26,040 bases of DNA from assembly GCA_021732895.1 (NCBI GenBank), contig JAKFWE010000276.1:1-26040 (forward strand), in the 5' to 3' direction. A program made the translations under genes and the position numbers. Below are positions 8,242 through 15,566 of the stretch, piece by piece. The notes under the pieces were generated by a model. That model saw nothing but the letters and a program-made list of their open reading frames with translations. It did not search any database and was not told the DNA's origin. How positions within the stretch are numbered: the first letter of the stretch is position 1; every line of letters starts with the position of its first letter. The stretch is from Allobosea sp. (GTDB taxonomy: Bacteria; Pseudomonadota; Alphaproteobacteria; Rhizobiales; Beijerinckiaceae).

Positions 8242-8321
8242 ACCGGCGACGGGCGAGAGTTCAGAATCGGCCCGAACGCTGTTATCGTGTTGACAAATTG
8301 AAGGTGCGGGGCGCGTCGAAC

Positions 8322-8732
8322 ATGACCGAAAGCGATGAAGTCCTGATCCGCGAGAGCTTCGCGCATCTGCACCGTCGCAAGGCAGAAACCGGCGCGCTGT
8401 TCTACGGCCGTCTCTTCGAGATCGCTCCGGAGGTTCGCCCGCTCTTCAAAGGCGACATCCGCGCCCAGGGCGTCAAGCTGATGGAGACGCTGACGGTCGC
8501 CGTCGCCACGCTGCGCGACCGGGAGGGGCTCGCGATCCTGCTGCGCAAGCTCGGCCGCGAGCATCGCGGCTACGGCGTCGAGGAAAGCCACTATGACAGT
8601 GTCGGCGCGGCGCTGATCTGGACGCTGCGGGCCTCGCTCGGGCCGGCGTTCACATCGCCGGTCGAGCGCGCCTGGACCTCGCTCTACGGCGAGATCGCCG
8701 GCGTGATGATCGCGGCATCCCGGGAGAGCTGA
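8322..8732 (+). CDS. Single-domain globin (flavohaemoglobin-like haem domain)
   Basis: This 136-residue protein has the classical bacterial three-over-three globin pattern without a reductase domain. Family landmarks are visible: Y28 at B10 in FYGRLF, Q49 at E7, proximal H81 at F8 in GREHRGYGV and Y91 in the G helix after SH. This arrangement is shared with Vitreoscilla haemoglobin and flavohaemoglobins, which bind O2 and detoxify nitric oxide. Lacking FAD and NAD domains it would need an external reductase. The ATG at 8322 has no good ribosome site; a GTG at 8304 in frame is an alternative. A TTGACA at 8290-8295 has no convincing -10 partner. It follows the MATE gene by 80 bases and could be co-transcribed with it. 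Confidence 0.88.
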   Translation: MTESDEVLIRESFAHLHRRKAETGALFYGRLFEIAPEVRPLFKGDIRAQGVKLMETLTVAVATLRDREGLAILLRKLGREHRGYGVEESHYDSVGAALIWTLRASLGPAFTSPVERAWTSLYGEIAGVMIAASRES

Positions 8733-9084
8733 CTCCGGCGCCCCTTCGTCGCGCGCTGTCGCCCGAGATGGTCGTTAAACGCCTTGCGTTGGCCCGGTTC
8801 TGGTCGTCGTTGCCTTTGTTGCAGCAGGCTTCGCCACTATGTCGGCGATACGGCCCGCCGCGCCCGGGCGCGGCGGGGTGGTGCGGGGTGGTGCGGGGTG
8901 GCGATTCCTGTTGCATCCGCGCCACAGCCGCGCCCGGACATAATTTCGCCACATGGCCTTCACCCCTCGGCCATGGCGCGGTTCTTGAAACACGCCCATC
9001 CGGGGCGGCAGGAACATCCGCCGCGACCAGACGTTCCACACCGCGTTCCACAACGACGCCGAATAGAATTGCGAGCAAGCCGCC
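8733..9084. other. Intergenic region without a supported gene
   Basis: These 352 bases separate the globin and the lipoprotein transpeptidase. Short open frames exist on both strands but none has a ribosome site or a recognisable product. A small G-rich tandem repeat (10-base unit GTGCGGGGTG, two full copies plus a partial one) lies at 8874-8902. TAGAAT at 9064-9069 resembles a -10 box for the downstream gene, but no matching -35 is seen. Confidence 0.5.
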
Positions 9085-9870
9085 ATGTCCGTCGACCAGA
9101 CCGCCCTGCCCGACCAGTCCGCATCGCCATCCCGGGCCAATGCGCCGGGCACGCGCCTGCTGACGCGCCTGGCCGTGGCGCTGATGCCGCTGGCGCTGGC
9201 GGGCTGCATCAGCGCCCAGCCACAGCCCTTCACGGTGGCGACGCCGATCGGCCCGAGCGCGGAATACATCGCGCTGTATGGCGAGCAGCCCGACGAGCAG
9301 TTCCCGCTGCCCGCCACCGACATTTCCGAAGTCGATCCGCGCTTCCTGCGCCGCGAGGTCGCCTATCCGACGCGCGAGGCGCCCGGCACGATCGTCGTCG
9401 ACACCAACAAGCGCTTCCTCTACCTCGTCCGCGAGAACGGACGGGCGATCCGCTACGGCATCGGCGTCGGCAAGCAGGGCATGTCCTGGCGCGGCCGGGC
9501 CACCATCGCGCGCAAGGCCGAATGGCCGCGCTGGACGCCGACCGCCGCGATGATCGCGCGCGATCCCGAGAAGAACGGCCCCTGGGCCGGCGGCATGGCG
9601 GCGGGTCTCGAGAATCCGCTCGGCGCCCGCGCGCTTTATCTCTACCAGGGCGACCGCGACACGCTCTACCGGATCCACGGCACGTCGGAGCCCTGGTCGA
9701 TCGGCCAGTCGGTCTCGAGCGGCTGCATCCGGATGTTCAACCAGGACATCATCGACCTGCACAGCCGGGTGCCGACCGGGACCACCGTGGTGGTGCTGAA
9801 CCGCATGCCGCTGCAGACGCCCGAGCCCGGCGACAATCCCGACGACCTGTTCGGCTCCGAGAGCATCTGA
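9085..9870 (+). CDS. L,D-transpeptidase (YkuD domain), lipoprotein
   Basis: The 261-residue protein has a YkuD (ErfK/YbiS/YcfS/YnhG) catalytic domain. These enzymes form 3-3 crosslinks in peptidoglycan or attach proteins to it, using a cysteine nucleophile. The active-site signature is complete: H198 in YRIHGT and C214 in SVSSGCIRM. The N-terminus has a hydrophobic stretch at about residues 25-40 and a lipobox LAGC with C41, so the mature protein should be lipid-anchored. The region before the signal (residues 1-24) is unusually long. The ATG at 9085 is the only start that keeps the signal; its ribosome site is weak. The catalytic domain is very similar to that of the gene at 12291-13079, which has a cleavable signal instead. 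Its role could be crosslinking or anchoring of outer-membrane proteins. Confidence 0.92.
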   Translation: MSVDQTALPDQSASPSRANAPGTRLLTRLAVALMPLALAGCISAQPQPFTVATPIGPSAEYIALYGEQPDEQFPLPATDISEVDPRFLRREVAYPTREAPGTIVVDTNKRFLYLVRENGRAIRYGIGVGKQGMSWRGRATIARKAEWPRWTPTAAMIARDPEKNGPWAGGMAAGLENPLGARALYLYQGDRDTLYRIHGTSEPWSIGQSVSSGCIRMFNQDIIDLHSRVPTGTTVVVLNRMPLQTPEPGDNPDDLFGSESI

Positions 9871-10008
9871 TCCCGCCAGCGCGCGGCGTCATCGCGACGT
9901 TAAGCGCGGTCATCAGACCCATGCGGCGCGGCGGCGCGATTTGCCGGCGCGTCGAACTGGTGTAGGCCGCAGGCAAGCGCCGGCTGGCGGCGGGATGAGG
10001 CATTCGCG

Positions 10009-11313
10009 ATGCGCGTGACTATGATCGGCTCCGGCTATGTCGGCCTGGTATCGGGCGCATGCTTCGCGGATTTCGGCCATGCCGTGACCTGCGTCGATAC
10101 CGATTCCGCCAAGATCGAGGCTCTGAACAGCGGCGCCATCCCGATTTTCGAGCCCGGTCTCGACAGCCTCGTCGCCAAGAACATGCGCGAGGGGCGCCTC
10201 TCCTTCACTACGGAGCTGGCCGGCGCGGTGCGAACCGCCGACGCGGTCTTCATCGCCGTCGGCACGCCGGCTCGCCGCGGCGATGGCCATGCCGACCTCT
10301 CCTATGTCTACCAGGCGGCGCGCGACATCGTCGCCGAGCTCGACGGCTTCACGGTGGTCGCGACCAAGTCGACCGTTCCGGTCGGCACCGGCGACGAGGT
10401 CGAGCGGATCATGCGCGAGGCGCGGCCCGAGGCCGACTTCGCCGTCGTCTCGAACCCGGAATTCCTGCGCGAGGGCGCGGCCATCAGCGACTTCAAGCGG
10501 CCCGACCGCATCGTCATCGGCACCGGGGACGACCGCGCCAAACGCGTGATGGAGGATGTCTACCGGCCGCTCTATCTCAACGCCCCGCCGCTGCTCTTCA
10601 CCTCGCGACGAACGTCCGAGCTGATCAAATACGCCGCCAACGCCTATCTCGCGACGAAGATCACCTTCATCAACGAAATCGCCGACCTGTGCGAGGCGGT
10701 CGGCGCGAATGTCCAGGAGGTTGCGCGCGGCATCGGTCTCGACAACCGGATCGGCTCCAAGTTCCTGCATGCAGGCCCCGGCTATGGCGGCTCCTGCTTC
10801 CCCAAGGACACGCTGGCGCTGATGAAGACCGCGCAGGACCTGGCCGCGCCGCTGCGCATCGTCGAGACCGTGGTCTCGGTCAACGACAACCGCAAGCGGG
10901 CGATGGCGCGCAAGGTGATCGCGGCCTGCGGCGGCGCGGTGCGCGGCAAACGCATCGCCGTGCTCGGCCTCGCCTTCAAGCCCAACACCGACGACATGCG
11001 CGAGGCGCCCTCGATCGCGATCGTCACCGCCCTGCTCGACGCCGGAGCATCCGTCGTCGCCCACGACCCGGAGAGCATGGCGGCGGCCAGAGCCGTTCTG
11101 CCCGGGATCGCCTATGCCGACGACGCCTATTCCTGCCTCGACGGGGCCGACGCGCTGGTGATCGTCACGGAATGGGACGCCTTCCGCGCGCTCGACCTCG
11201 ACCGCGTCAAGGCTGGCCTGAGAGAGCCCGTGGTCATCGATCTGCGCAACATCTACCGGTCGGACGACATGCGTCGGCGGGGGTTCCGCTACAGCAATGT
11301 CGGCAACGCCTGA
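10009..11313 (+). CDS. ugd: UDP-glucose 6-dehydrogenase
   Basis: The 434-residue protein converts UDP-glucose to UDP-glucuronate with two NAD+ in the cytosol, supplying acidic sugars for exopolysaccharide, capsule or lipid A modification. The N-terminal NAD fold shows G7-x-G9-x-x-G12 in GSGYVGL. VGTPARRGDGHADLSYV, KSTVPVGT and NPEFLREGAAI are family hallmarks, and the catalytic cysteine is C263 in GGSCFPKDT. The C-terminal UDP-binding domain has GLAFKPNTDDMREAPS. The length is normal. The ATG at 10009 is preceded by a GAGG stretch. It lies 138 bases after the lipoprotein transpeptidase and 91 bases before the DUF2076 gene. A flippase gene 2 kb downstream fits a shared role in surface polysaccharide. 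Confidence 0.96.
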   Translation: MRVTMIGSGYVGLVSGACFADFGHAVTCVDTDSAKIEALNSGAIPIFEPGLDSLVAKNMREGRLSFTTELAGAVRTADAVFIAVGTPARRGDGHADLSYVYQAARDIVAELDGFTVVATKSTVPVGTGDEVERIMREARPEADFAVVSNPEFLREGAAISDFKRPDRIVIGTGDDRAKRVMEDVYRPLYLNAPPLLFTSRRTSELIKYAANAYLATKITFINEIADLCEAVGANVQEVARGIGLDNRIGSKFLHAGPGYGGSCFPKDTLALMKTAQDLAAPLRIVETVVSVNDNRKRAMARKVIAACGGAVRGKRIAVLGLAFKPNTDDMREAPSIAIVTALLDAGASVVAHDPESMAAARAVLPGIAYADDAYSCLDGADALVIVTEWDAFRALDLDRVKAGLREPVVIDLRNIYRSDDMRRRGFRYSNVGNA

Positions 11314-11365
11314 ATCGCCGCTCGAGCGCCTTGATAACGTCATACCCGTCACCCACCTGATGCAT

Positions 11366-11385
11366 GGCGGCGCAGCCGCGCCGCC
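11366..11385 (+). other. Stable hairpin in the leader of the DUF2076 gene
   Basis: GGCGGCGC (11366-11373) and GCGCCGCC (11378-11385) form a perfect 8 bp stem with a 4-base loop. The hairpin ends 8 bases before the AGGAG ribosome site at 11394-11398. No T-run follows, so it is not an ordinary terminator of ugd. It may act as a transcript-stability or translation-initiation element. Confidence 0.5.
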
Positions 11386-11393
11386 CAACCGAG

Positions 11394-11398
11394 AGGAG
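11394..11398 (+). promoter_or_regulatory. Ribosome binding site that fixes the DUF2076 start
   Basis: AGGAG ends directly against an ATG at 11399 but lies 6 bases before the ATG at 11405. Only the second has workable spacing, so translation should begin MTPQERD rather than two residues earlier or at the much earlier in-frame codon inside ugd. Confidence 0.7.
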
Positions 11399-11404
11399 AT
11401 GACG

Positions 11405-12220
11405 ATGACGCCGCAGGAACGCGACGTGATCGCCGGGATTTTCGACCGCCTGCGACAGGCGGCCAACCAGCCCCGCGACCCCGAGGCTGAACGCTACATC
11501 GCCGATCGCCTGCGCGATCAGCCCTATGCGCCCTATGCGATGGCGCAGGCGGTCTATGTTCAGGAACAGGCCGTGCTCAATCTGCAGGCGCAGGTCGATG
11601 ATCTGCAGGCCCAGATGCAGGAGCTCCAGGGCCGCCAGCAGGCCGCGCCGGCCCAGTCGGGCGGCTTTCTGTCCGGCATCTTCGGCGGCGGCCAGCGCCA
11701 GGCCGAGCCGATGCGCCAGAGTTCGGTGCCGGCCTTTCCGCAGCGCGGCGAGCCGGCGTCGGCCGGCGCCTGGGGCAACCAGAGCCGGGGCCAGCCCGGC
11801 GCGCCGGCGCCCGCCATGGGAGTGCAGCCGGGCATGCAGGCGGGAATGGCTCCGGGAATGCAGGGCCAGCAGCCCGGCCCCTGGAGCGGCCAGCAGCAGC
11901 CGCCTGCGCGCGCCGGCGGCGGTTTCATGGCGACGGCCCTGACGACGGCGGCCGGCGTCGCCGGCGGCATGATGCTCGGCAACGTCCTGACCAACGCCTT
12001 CGGCGGCGGCAAGGCCGGCGAGGCGAAGGCGGCCGAGACCGCCGGCAACGAGGCGTCCGCCGGGCAGACCCCCGGCGCGCAGACGGCCGGCGACAACACG
12101 AACTATGACGACGGCTCGTCGAACGCGGCGAACTACCAGAACGCCGGCTATCAGGAGCCGATGGACGCCGGCTATGACGACGGCTCCAGCTTCGGCGGCG
12201 ACGACGACAGCTGGGCCTGA
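11405..12220 (+). CDS. DUF2076 family protein, low-complexity with acidic C-terminal tail
   Basis: The 271-residue protein begins with the conserved DUF2076 region (about residues 1-60): MTPQERDVIAGIFDRL, then PRDPEAERYIADRL and YVQEQAV. A short coiled coil rich in Q and L follows (about residues 56-80). The middle is Gly-, Pro-, Gln- and Met-rich with repeated GMQ units. Next comes a hydrophobic glycine-rich segment, FMATALTTAAGVAGGMMLGN, that could insert in a membrane. The last 40 residues are acidic and repetitive, with two copies of YDDGSS. Members have been labelled periplasmic ligand-binding sensors, but I see no signal peptide and treat the function as unknown. The gene follows ugd by 91 bases and ends just before a strong terminator, so it is probably the last gene of that unit. 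Confidence 0.85.
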   Translation: MTPQERDVIAGIFDRLRQAANQPRDPEAERYIADRLRDQPYAPYAMAQAVYVQEQAVLNLQAQVDDLQAQMQELQGRQQAAPAQSGGFLSGIFGGGQRQAEPMRQSSVPAFPQRGEPASAGAWGNQSRGQPGAPAPAMGVQPGMQAGMAPGMQGQQPGPWSGQQQPPARAGGGFMATALTTAAGVAGGMMLGNVLTNAFGGGKAGEAKAAETAGNEASAGQTPGAQTAGDNTNYDDGSSNAANYQNAGYQEPMDAGYDDGSSFGGDDDSWA

Positions 12221-12246
12221 GCCACGCCCTCGGGCGAACAGCGACC

Positions 12247-12276
12247 GGCCCGCTCCTTCCGGGGGCGGGCCTTTTT
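12247..12276 (+). terminator. Intrinsic terminator after the DUF2076 gene
   Basis: GGCCCGC (12247-12253) pairs with GCGGGCC (12265-12271), extended by three further pairs including one G-T. A run of five T follows at 12272-12276. It lies 27 bases after the stop and just before the convergent transpeptidase stop at 12291. Confidence 0.9.
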
Positions 12277-12290
12277 CTTTCGGCGAGACC

Positions 12291-13079
12291 TCAGATCACC
12301 AGCACCCTGGCGCCGACGCGGACGCGTCCGTAGAGATCGGTGACGTCGTCATTGGTCATGCGGATGCAGCCCGAGGAGACCGCCTGGCCGATCGTGTGCG
12401 GCTCGTTGGTGCCGTGGATGCGATAGAGCGACGAGCCGAGATAGAGCGCGCGCGCGCCCATCGGGTTGTCGCCGCCGCCCGCCATGAAGCGCGGCAGATC
12501 GGGGCGGCGCTTGAGCATTTCCGCCGGCGGCGTCCAGCTCGGCCATTCGGCCTTGCGCGTCACCGATTTCAGCCCCGCCCAGGTGAAGCCCGGCCGGCCG
12601 ACGCCGATGCCGTAGCGCAGGGCGCGGCCGCCAGGCTGGACCAGGAACAGGAAGCGCCGCGGCGTGTCGATCACGATCGTGCCGGGCGCATGGGGGCCGT
12701 CATAGGCGACCTCCTGCTTGAGGAAGCGCGGATCGAGCACGCGCTCGATCGGGCGCGACGCCTCGATCGGCTCGCCGAGCGCCGCCAGCCGCTCCGCCCT
12801 GCCCTGACGCGGCGCGAAGGGATCGTCGAGAGCGTCCGGCGCGGGGCGGCTGCGCTGCCCGTAGGCGACGTGCCCGCCGGGGCGGTTGTAGAGGGCGCCG
12901 CCGCGCGACGGCGTCGGATCGCGGCCCGTCATCAGCATCTCGATGAAGCCGCCGCCATAGTGGCCGCGCGGCGTCGGGTCGGCTGAAAGAGGCTGACCGT
13001 AGCTTTGCGCGTGAGCCGGCCCGCCAAGCGCCATGCCTCCCGACAGCAGCGCGAAGGGGATGAGGAACGTGGGACGCAT
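12291..13079 (-). CDS. L,D-transpeptidase (YkuD domain), periplasmic
   Basis: The 262-residue protein has a cleavable signal peptide (residues 1-24, ending GPAHA before QS), a Pro/Gly/Arg-rich linker (about 25-110) and a C-terminal YkuD domain. Catalytic residues are H222 in YRIHGTNEP and C238 in AVSSGCIRM. The domain shares long stretches with the transpeptidase at 9085-9870: APGTIV.DT, RYGIGVG, RKAEWP.WTP and NP.GARALYL. These are therefore paralogues with different anchoring. The enzyme should act in the periplasm on peptidoglycan (3-3 crosslinks or protein attachment). The ATG at 13079 has a GAGAGAG ribosome site about 7 bases upstream. Its promoter should lie in 13080-13274, where I see no confident boxes. 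Confidence 0.93.
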   Translation of the reverse strand: MRPTFLIPFALLSGGMALGGPAHAQSYGQPLSADPTPRGHYGGGFIEMLMTGRDPTPSRGGALYNRPGGHVAYGQRSRPAPDALDDPFAPRQGRAERLAALGEPIEASRPIERVLDPRFLKQEVAYDGPHAPGTIVIDTPRRFLFLVQPGGRALRYGIGVGRPGFTWAGLKSVTRKAEWPSWTPPAEMLKRRPDLPRFMAGGGDNPMGARALYLGSSLYRIHGTNEPHTIGQAVSSGCIRMTNDDVTDLYGRVRVGARVLVI

Positions 13080-13274
13080 GACGCAACTCTCTCGACAGCC
13101 AAGGACAAGAAAAGCCTGCCGCGCAGCACTGGAAAGAATGGTAAATCGTTGACTCTGACGCCCTTGGAAGCCGTTTTGACGGCCTGGTTCCGTGAATTAA
13201 CCTTACCGGAGCCGTGACAGACAGGGTGAACCGAAGGTTACGCGCCTCAAGCCGGGGCGGCGCATGGCATTCGC

Positions 13275-14708
13275 TCACGCGCGACCGCGTCCCCGCCGCG
13301 CCGCGCGCCAGAGCCGCAACCGGGTGCGGCAGGCCAGCACATCGCACCCGAACAACACGGCGCCGTAGACCAAGACGCCGAGCCCGGCCTGGAGCGCAAG
13401 CTCGACGGCCGGCGAAAAGCGCCCGGAGAGCGGCCAGACGACAACGGCCATCAACGCCACGGCGAGGACGACGCAGGCGGCGTCCCGCAGCGGCGGCCGG
13501 ACCGGCAGGGCCCGCAAGGCGGCCACCGCCGTCACCACGAGCGCGAGCATGAAGCCCGCCATCTGGGCGAAGGCGATGCCGGCCGGCCCCGCGACCGGGT
13601 TGGGGCCGAAGACCAGGGCGAGGTTGAGCAGCAAGCCGAGGCCCGCGGCCAGCGTCGCCACGCCGGTGCGCTTGCCGATCAGGAAGACCGGATAGAGCGC
13701 GGCCTGGAAAATGGTCAGGGCCACGAAGCCGGGGATCAGGATCGCCATGTAGGCCGAGAAACGGCGCTTGAAGGCGCCGGGCACGATCAGGGCCTCGAAG
13801 GCGGGCAGCACCAGCCAGAGCCCGGCCGCGATCGGCAGCGCCACGGCGAGCACCAGCACGATGTTGCGGGCGATCCGCTTCTGCGCGGCGCGCCGGCCGC
13901 GGGTTTCGTCGAGGCGAATGACCTCGCGCAGCAGGACGATCTCGAGCGCCGCGCCGAGCGCCCCGAACAGGCGCAGCCCCATATCCGAGGCGAGCGAGAA
14001 ATAGCCCGCCTCGGCGTAGCCATGGGCGTTCGCCAGCAGGGCGCGGTTGGCGAGCGGGATCAGCGAATAGATCGCGTTGCCGCCGACGAGCGGCAGAGCG
14101 TAAAGCAGAAAACCCCAGGCGACGCCCTTGCGCGCCGCGCCGATGGAGAGCGGGGCGTCGGCCAGCGCGCGGCGGACGCCGAGGAGCGCGACCGCGACGC
14201 TGGCGAGGCCGCCGAGCAGCACGACCGCAGGATCGCGCGTCAGCCAGGCGCCGCCGACCATCAGGATCAGCGCCATGACGTTCTTGACGATGATCATCCG
14301 GGCATAAGCGGCGTCGAGGAAGCGGGCGCGGGCGATCGCCCCGTGATAATCGAACAGGCCCGCCCCGATGCCGGCCAGCACGGCGGCCGACAGCAGCATC
14401 GCCGGCAGTCTGAAATCGACCCCCGCCGCGACGGCCGCGACGAGGAGCGCCGCGAGCGACAGGCTGATGCCGGCGGCCAGGACATCGAGCGTGGCGCGGA
14501 TCTCGGGCTGGGTCTCGCGCGTCTCGAGCGAATAGAACCGCACCGCCGAGAGCCGCAGCCAGTCGAGCATCGCCGTGTTGACCAGCACGATGATGGCGGC
14601 GCCAATGGCGTAGCGGCCGAACTCGGCTGGACCGAGAAACAGCGCGATGAGCAGGCCGAGGACGAAATTCAGGCCGGCATTGACGATGAAGGGCAGCAGG
14701 ACGGTCAT
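13275..14708 (-). CDS. Wzx-like polysaccharide/oligosaccharide flippase
   Basis: This 477-residue hydrophobic protein has about 12-14 membrane segments and the general pattern of the polysaccharide biosynthesis/export family in the MOP superfamily (Wzx, RfbX, MurJ relatives). These flip lipid-linked sugar units across the inner membrane. The N-terminus (FIVNAGLNFVLGLLIALFLG) followed by GPAEFGRYA is typical of the first segments; a charged cytoplasmic loop with RLDETRGRRAAQKR lies near the middle. The ATG at 14708 is the first in frame; only a weak GCAGG site precedes it. It sits alone on its strand, 195 bases upstream of the transpeptidase gene. No glycosyltransferase is in the window, but ugd is 2 kb away. 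A lipid II flippase role is less likely from the divergent sequence. Confidence 0.82.
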   Translation of the reverse strand: MTVLLPFIVNAGLNFVLGLLIALFLGPAEFGRYAIGAAIIVLVNTAMLDWLRLSAVRFYSLETRETQPEIRATLDVLAAGISLSLAALLVAAVAAGVDFRLPAMLLSAAVLAGIGAGLFDYHGAIARARFLDAAYARMIIVKNVMALILMVGGAWLTRDPAVVLLGGLASVAVALLGVRRALADAPLSIGAARKGVAWGFLLYALPLVGGNAIYSLIPLANRALLANAHGYAEAGYFSLASDMGLRLFGALGAALEIVLLREVIRLDETRGRRAAQKRIARNIVLVLAVALPIAAGLWLVLPAFEALIVPGAFKRRFSAYMAILIPGFVALTIFQAALYPVFLIGKRTGVATLAAGLGLLLNLALVFGPNPVAGPAGIAFAQMAGFMLALVVTAVAALRALPVRPPLRDAACVVLAVALMAVVVWPLSGRFSPAVELALQAGLGVLVYGAVLFGCDVLACRTRLRLWRAARRGRGRA

Positions 14709-15068
14709 GTCGGCCTGCTGGACGACCCGTCCGCCGCGCCGCGGCGCGATGCGTTCGGCGACTCAGGCTTCCGGGCGGAGCGTGTCATCGGTCTGGCCTA
14801 GCGGGCGCGGCGCGGCTTTCCAAGAGGACGCCGCCCGCTGATGCCGTCCGAGCCGCTGTTCGACCTCGTCGGCCGGGTCACAACCCTGTTGATCGCAATC
14901 GGCAGGAGCGCCTTCGGCGGCGGCTCGCCATTCTCGGCATCCCGCTGCTGGCGATCGTGGCCGCGAAGCTGACGGTGGATGCGGGGCCGGCGCTGCTGCG
15001 CTGACGCCATGCGCCGGGCGCGCGGGCGCGCACTACCGCGCGGGCGGATTTGGCCCTAAGCCCTCGCC
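14709..15068. other. Intergenic region with a possible gene remnant
   Basis: These 360 bases lie between divergent genes. A 43-codon frame from ATG 14841 to the stop at 14972 begins with a membrane-like stretch (VGRVTTLLIAIG). A different frame that ends at the TGA at 15002-15004 reads another hydrophobic stretch (LAILGIPLLAIVAAKLTVDA). Joined across a one-base shift near 14905 they would make a small protein with two membrane segments. Neither half has a clear ribosome site, so this may be a broken small gene or chance. Nothing else is seen; the promoters of the flanking genes must lie here. Confidence 0.35.
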
Positions 15069-15566
15069 ATGACCGCCCATCCACCGATACGCCCCGCCCG
15101 CGACGCCGATTGCGGAGCGCTCGCCGCGCTGATCGCAGCCAGCTTCGCGGAATATCCCGGCTGCCTGTTCGACTGGCCGGAGTTTCCCGAACTGCATGCG
15201 CCGGCGAGCCATTTCGCCGCCAAGGGCGGCGCGCTCTGGGTCGCGGATGCGCCGGGCGGCGGCATCTCCGGCTCGCTCGGCGTCGCGCCCGTGCCCGAGC
15301 AGAACGCCGTCGAGCTCTTCAAGGTCTACGCCGATCCCGCCTTTCGCGGCTCGGGGCTGGCGCAGGCGCTGTTTGCGCGCGCGCTGAGCTTCGCCGAGGC
15401 CGGCGGCTTTTCCGAGATGATGCTGTGGTCCGACAGTCGCTTTTCGCGCGGCCACCGCTTCTACGAGAAGCTCGGCTTCGTGCGCTGGCCGGGCGAGCGC
15501 TATCTCGCCGACGTCTCGGCGACCTGGGAGCATCATTTCCGCAAGCGGCTCGCGGCTCCGGCATGA
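15069..15566 (+). CDS. GNAT family N-acetyltransferase
   Basis: The 165-residue protein has the GNAT fold pattern: an N-terminal IRPARDADCGALAALI, a central strand leading into ELFKVYADPAF and the acetyl-CoA pyrophosphate loop RGSGLA at residues 93-98. WSDSRFSRGHRFYEKLGF near the C-terminus is typical of motif B and shows the usual FYEKLGF. GNAT enzymes move an acetyl group from acetyl-CoA to an amine of a small molecule or protein; the acceptor here is unknown. The length is normal. The stop codon overlaps the next start as ATGA (15563-15566), so the EamA transporter is translationally coupled. The pairing suggests that acetylation and export may concern the same compound, but that is inference. 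Confidence 0.9.
   Translation: MTAHPPIRPARDADCGALAALIAASFAEYPGCLFDWPEFPELHAPASHFAAKGGALWVADAPGGGISGSLGVAPVPEQNAVELFKVYADPAFRGSGLAQALFARALSFAEAGGFSEMMLWSDSRFSRGHRFYEKLGFVRWPGERYLADVSATWEHHFRKRLAAPA

Noticed and set aside
8768..9163. 131-residue plus-strand frame between globin and transpeptidase
   Set aside because: It overlaps the real transpeptidase start, contains the G-rich repeat and has no ribosome site or family features.
11297..11404. Earlier start for the DUF2076 gene inside ugd
   Set aside because: The family N-terminus begins MTPQER, and AGGAG at 11394-11398 has proper spacing only to ATG 11405.
13170..13183. GCCGT-tttg-ACGGC hairpin upstream of the periplasmic transpeptidase
   Set aside because: A 5 bp stem is expected often by chance in this composition; no link to promoter boxes could be made.
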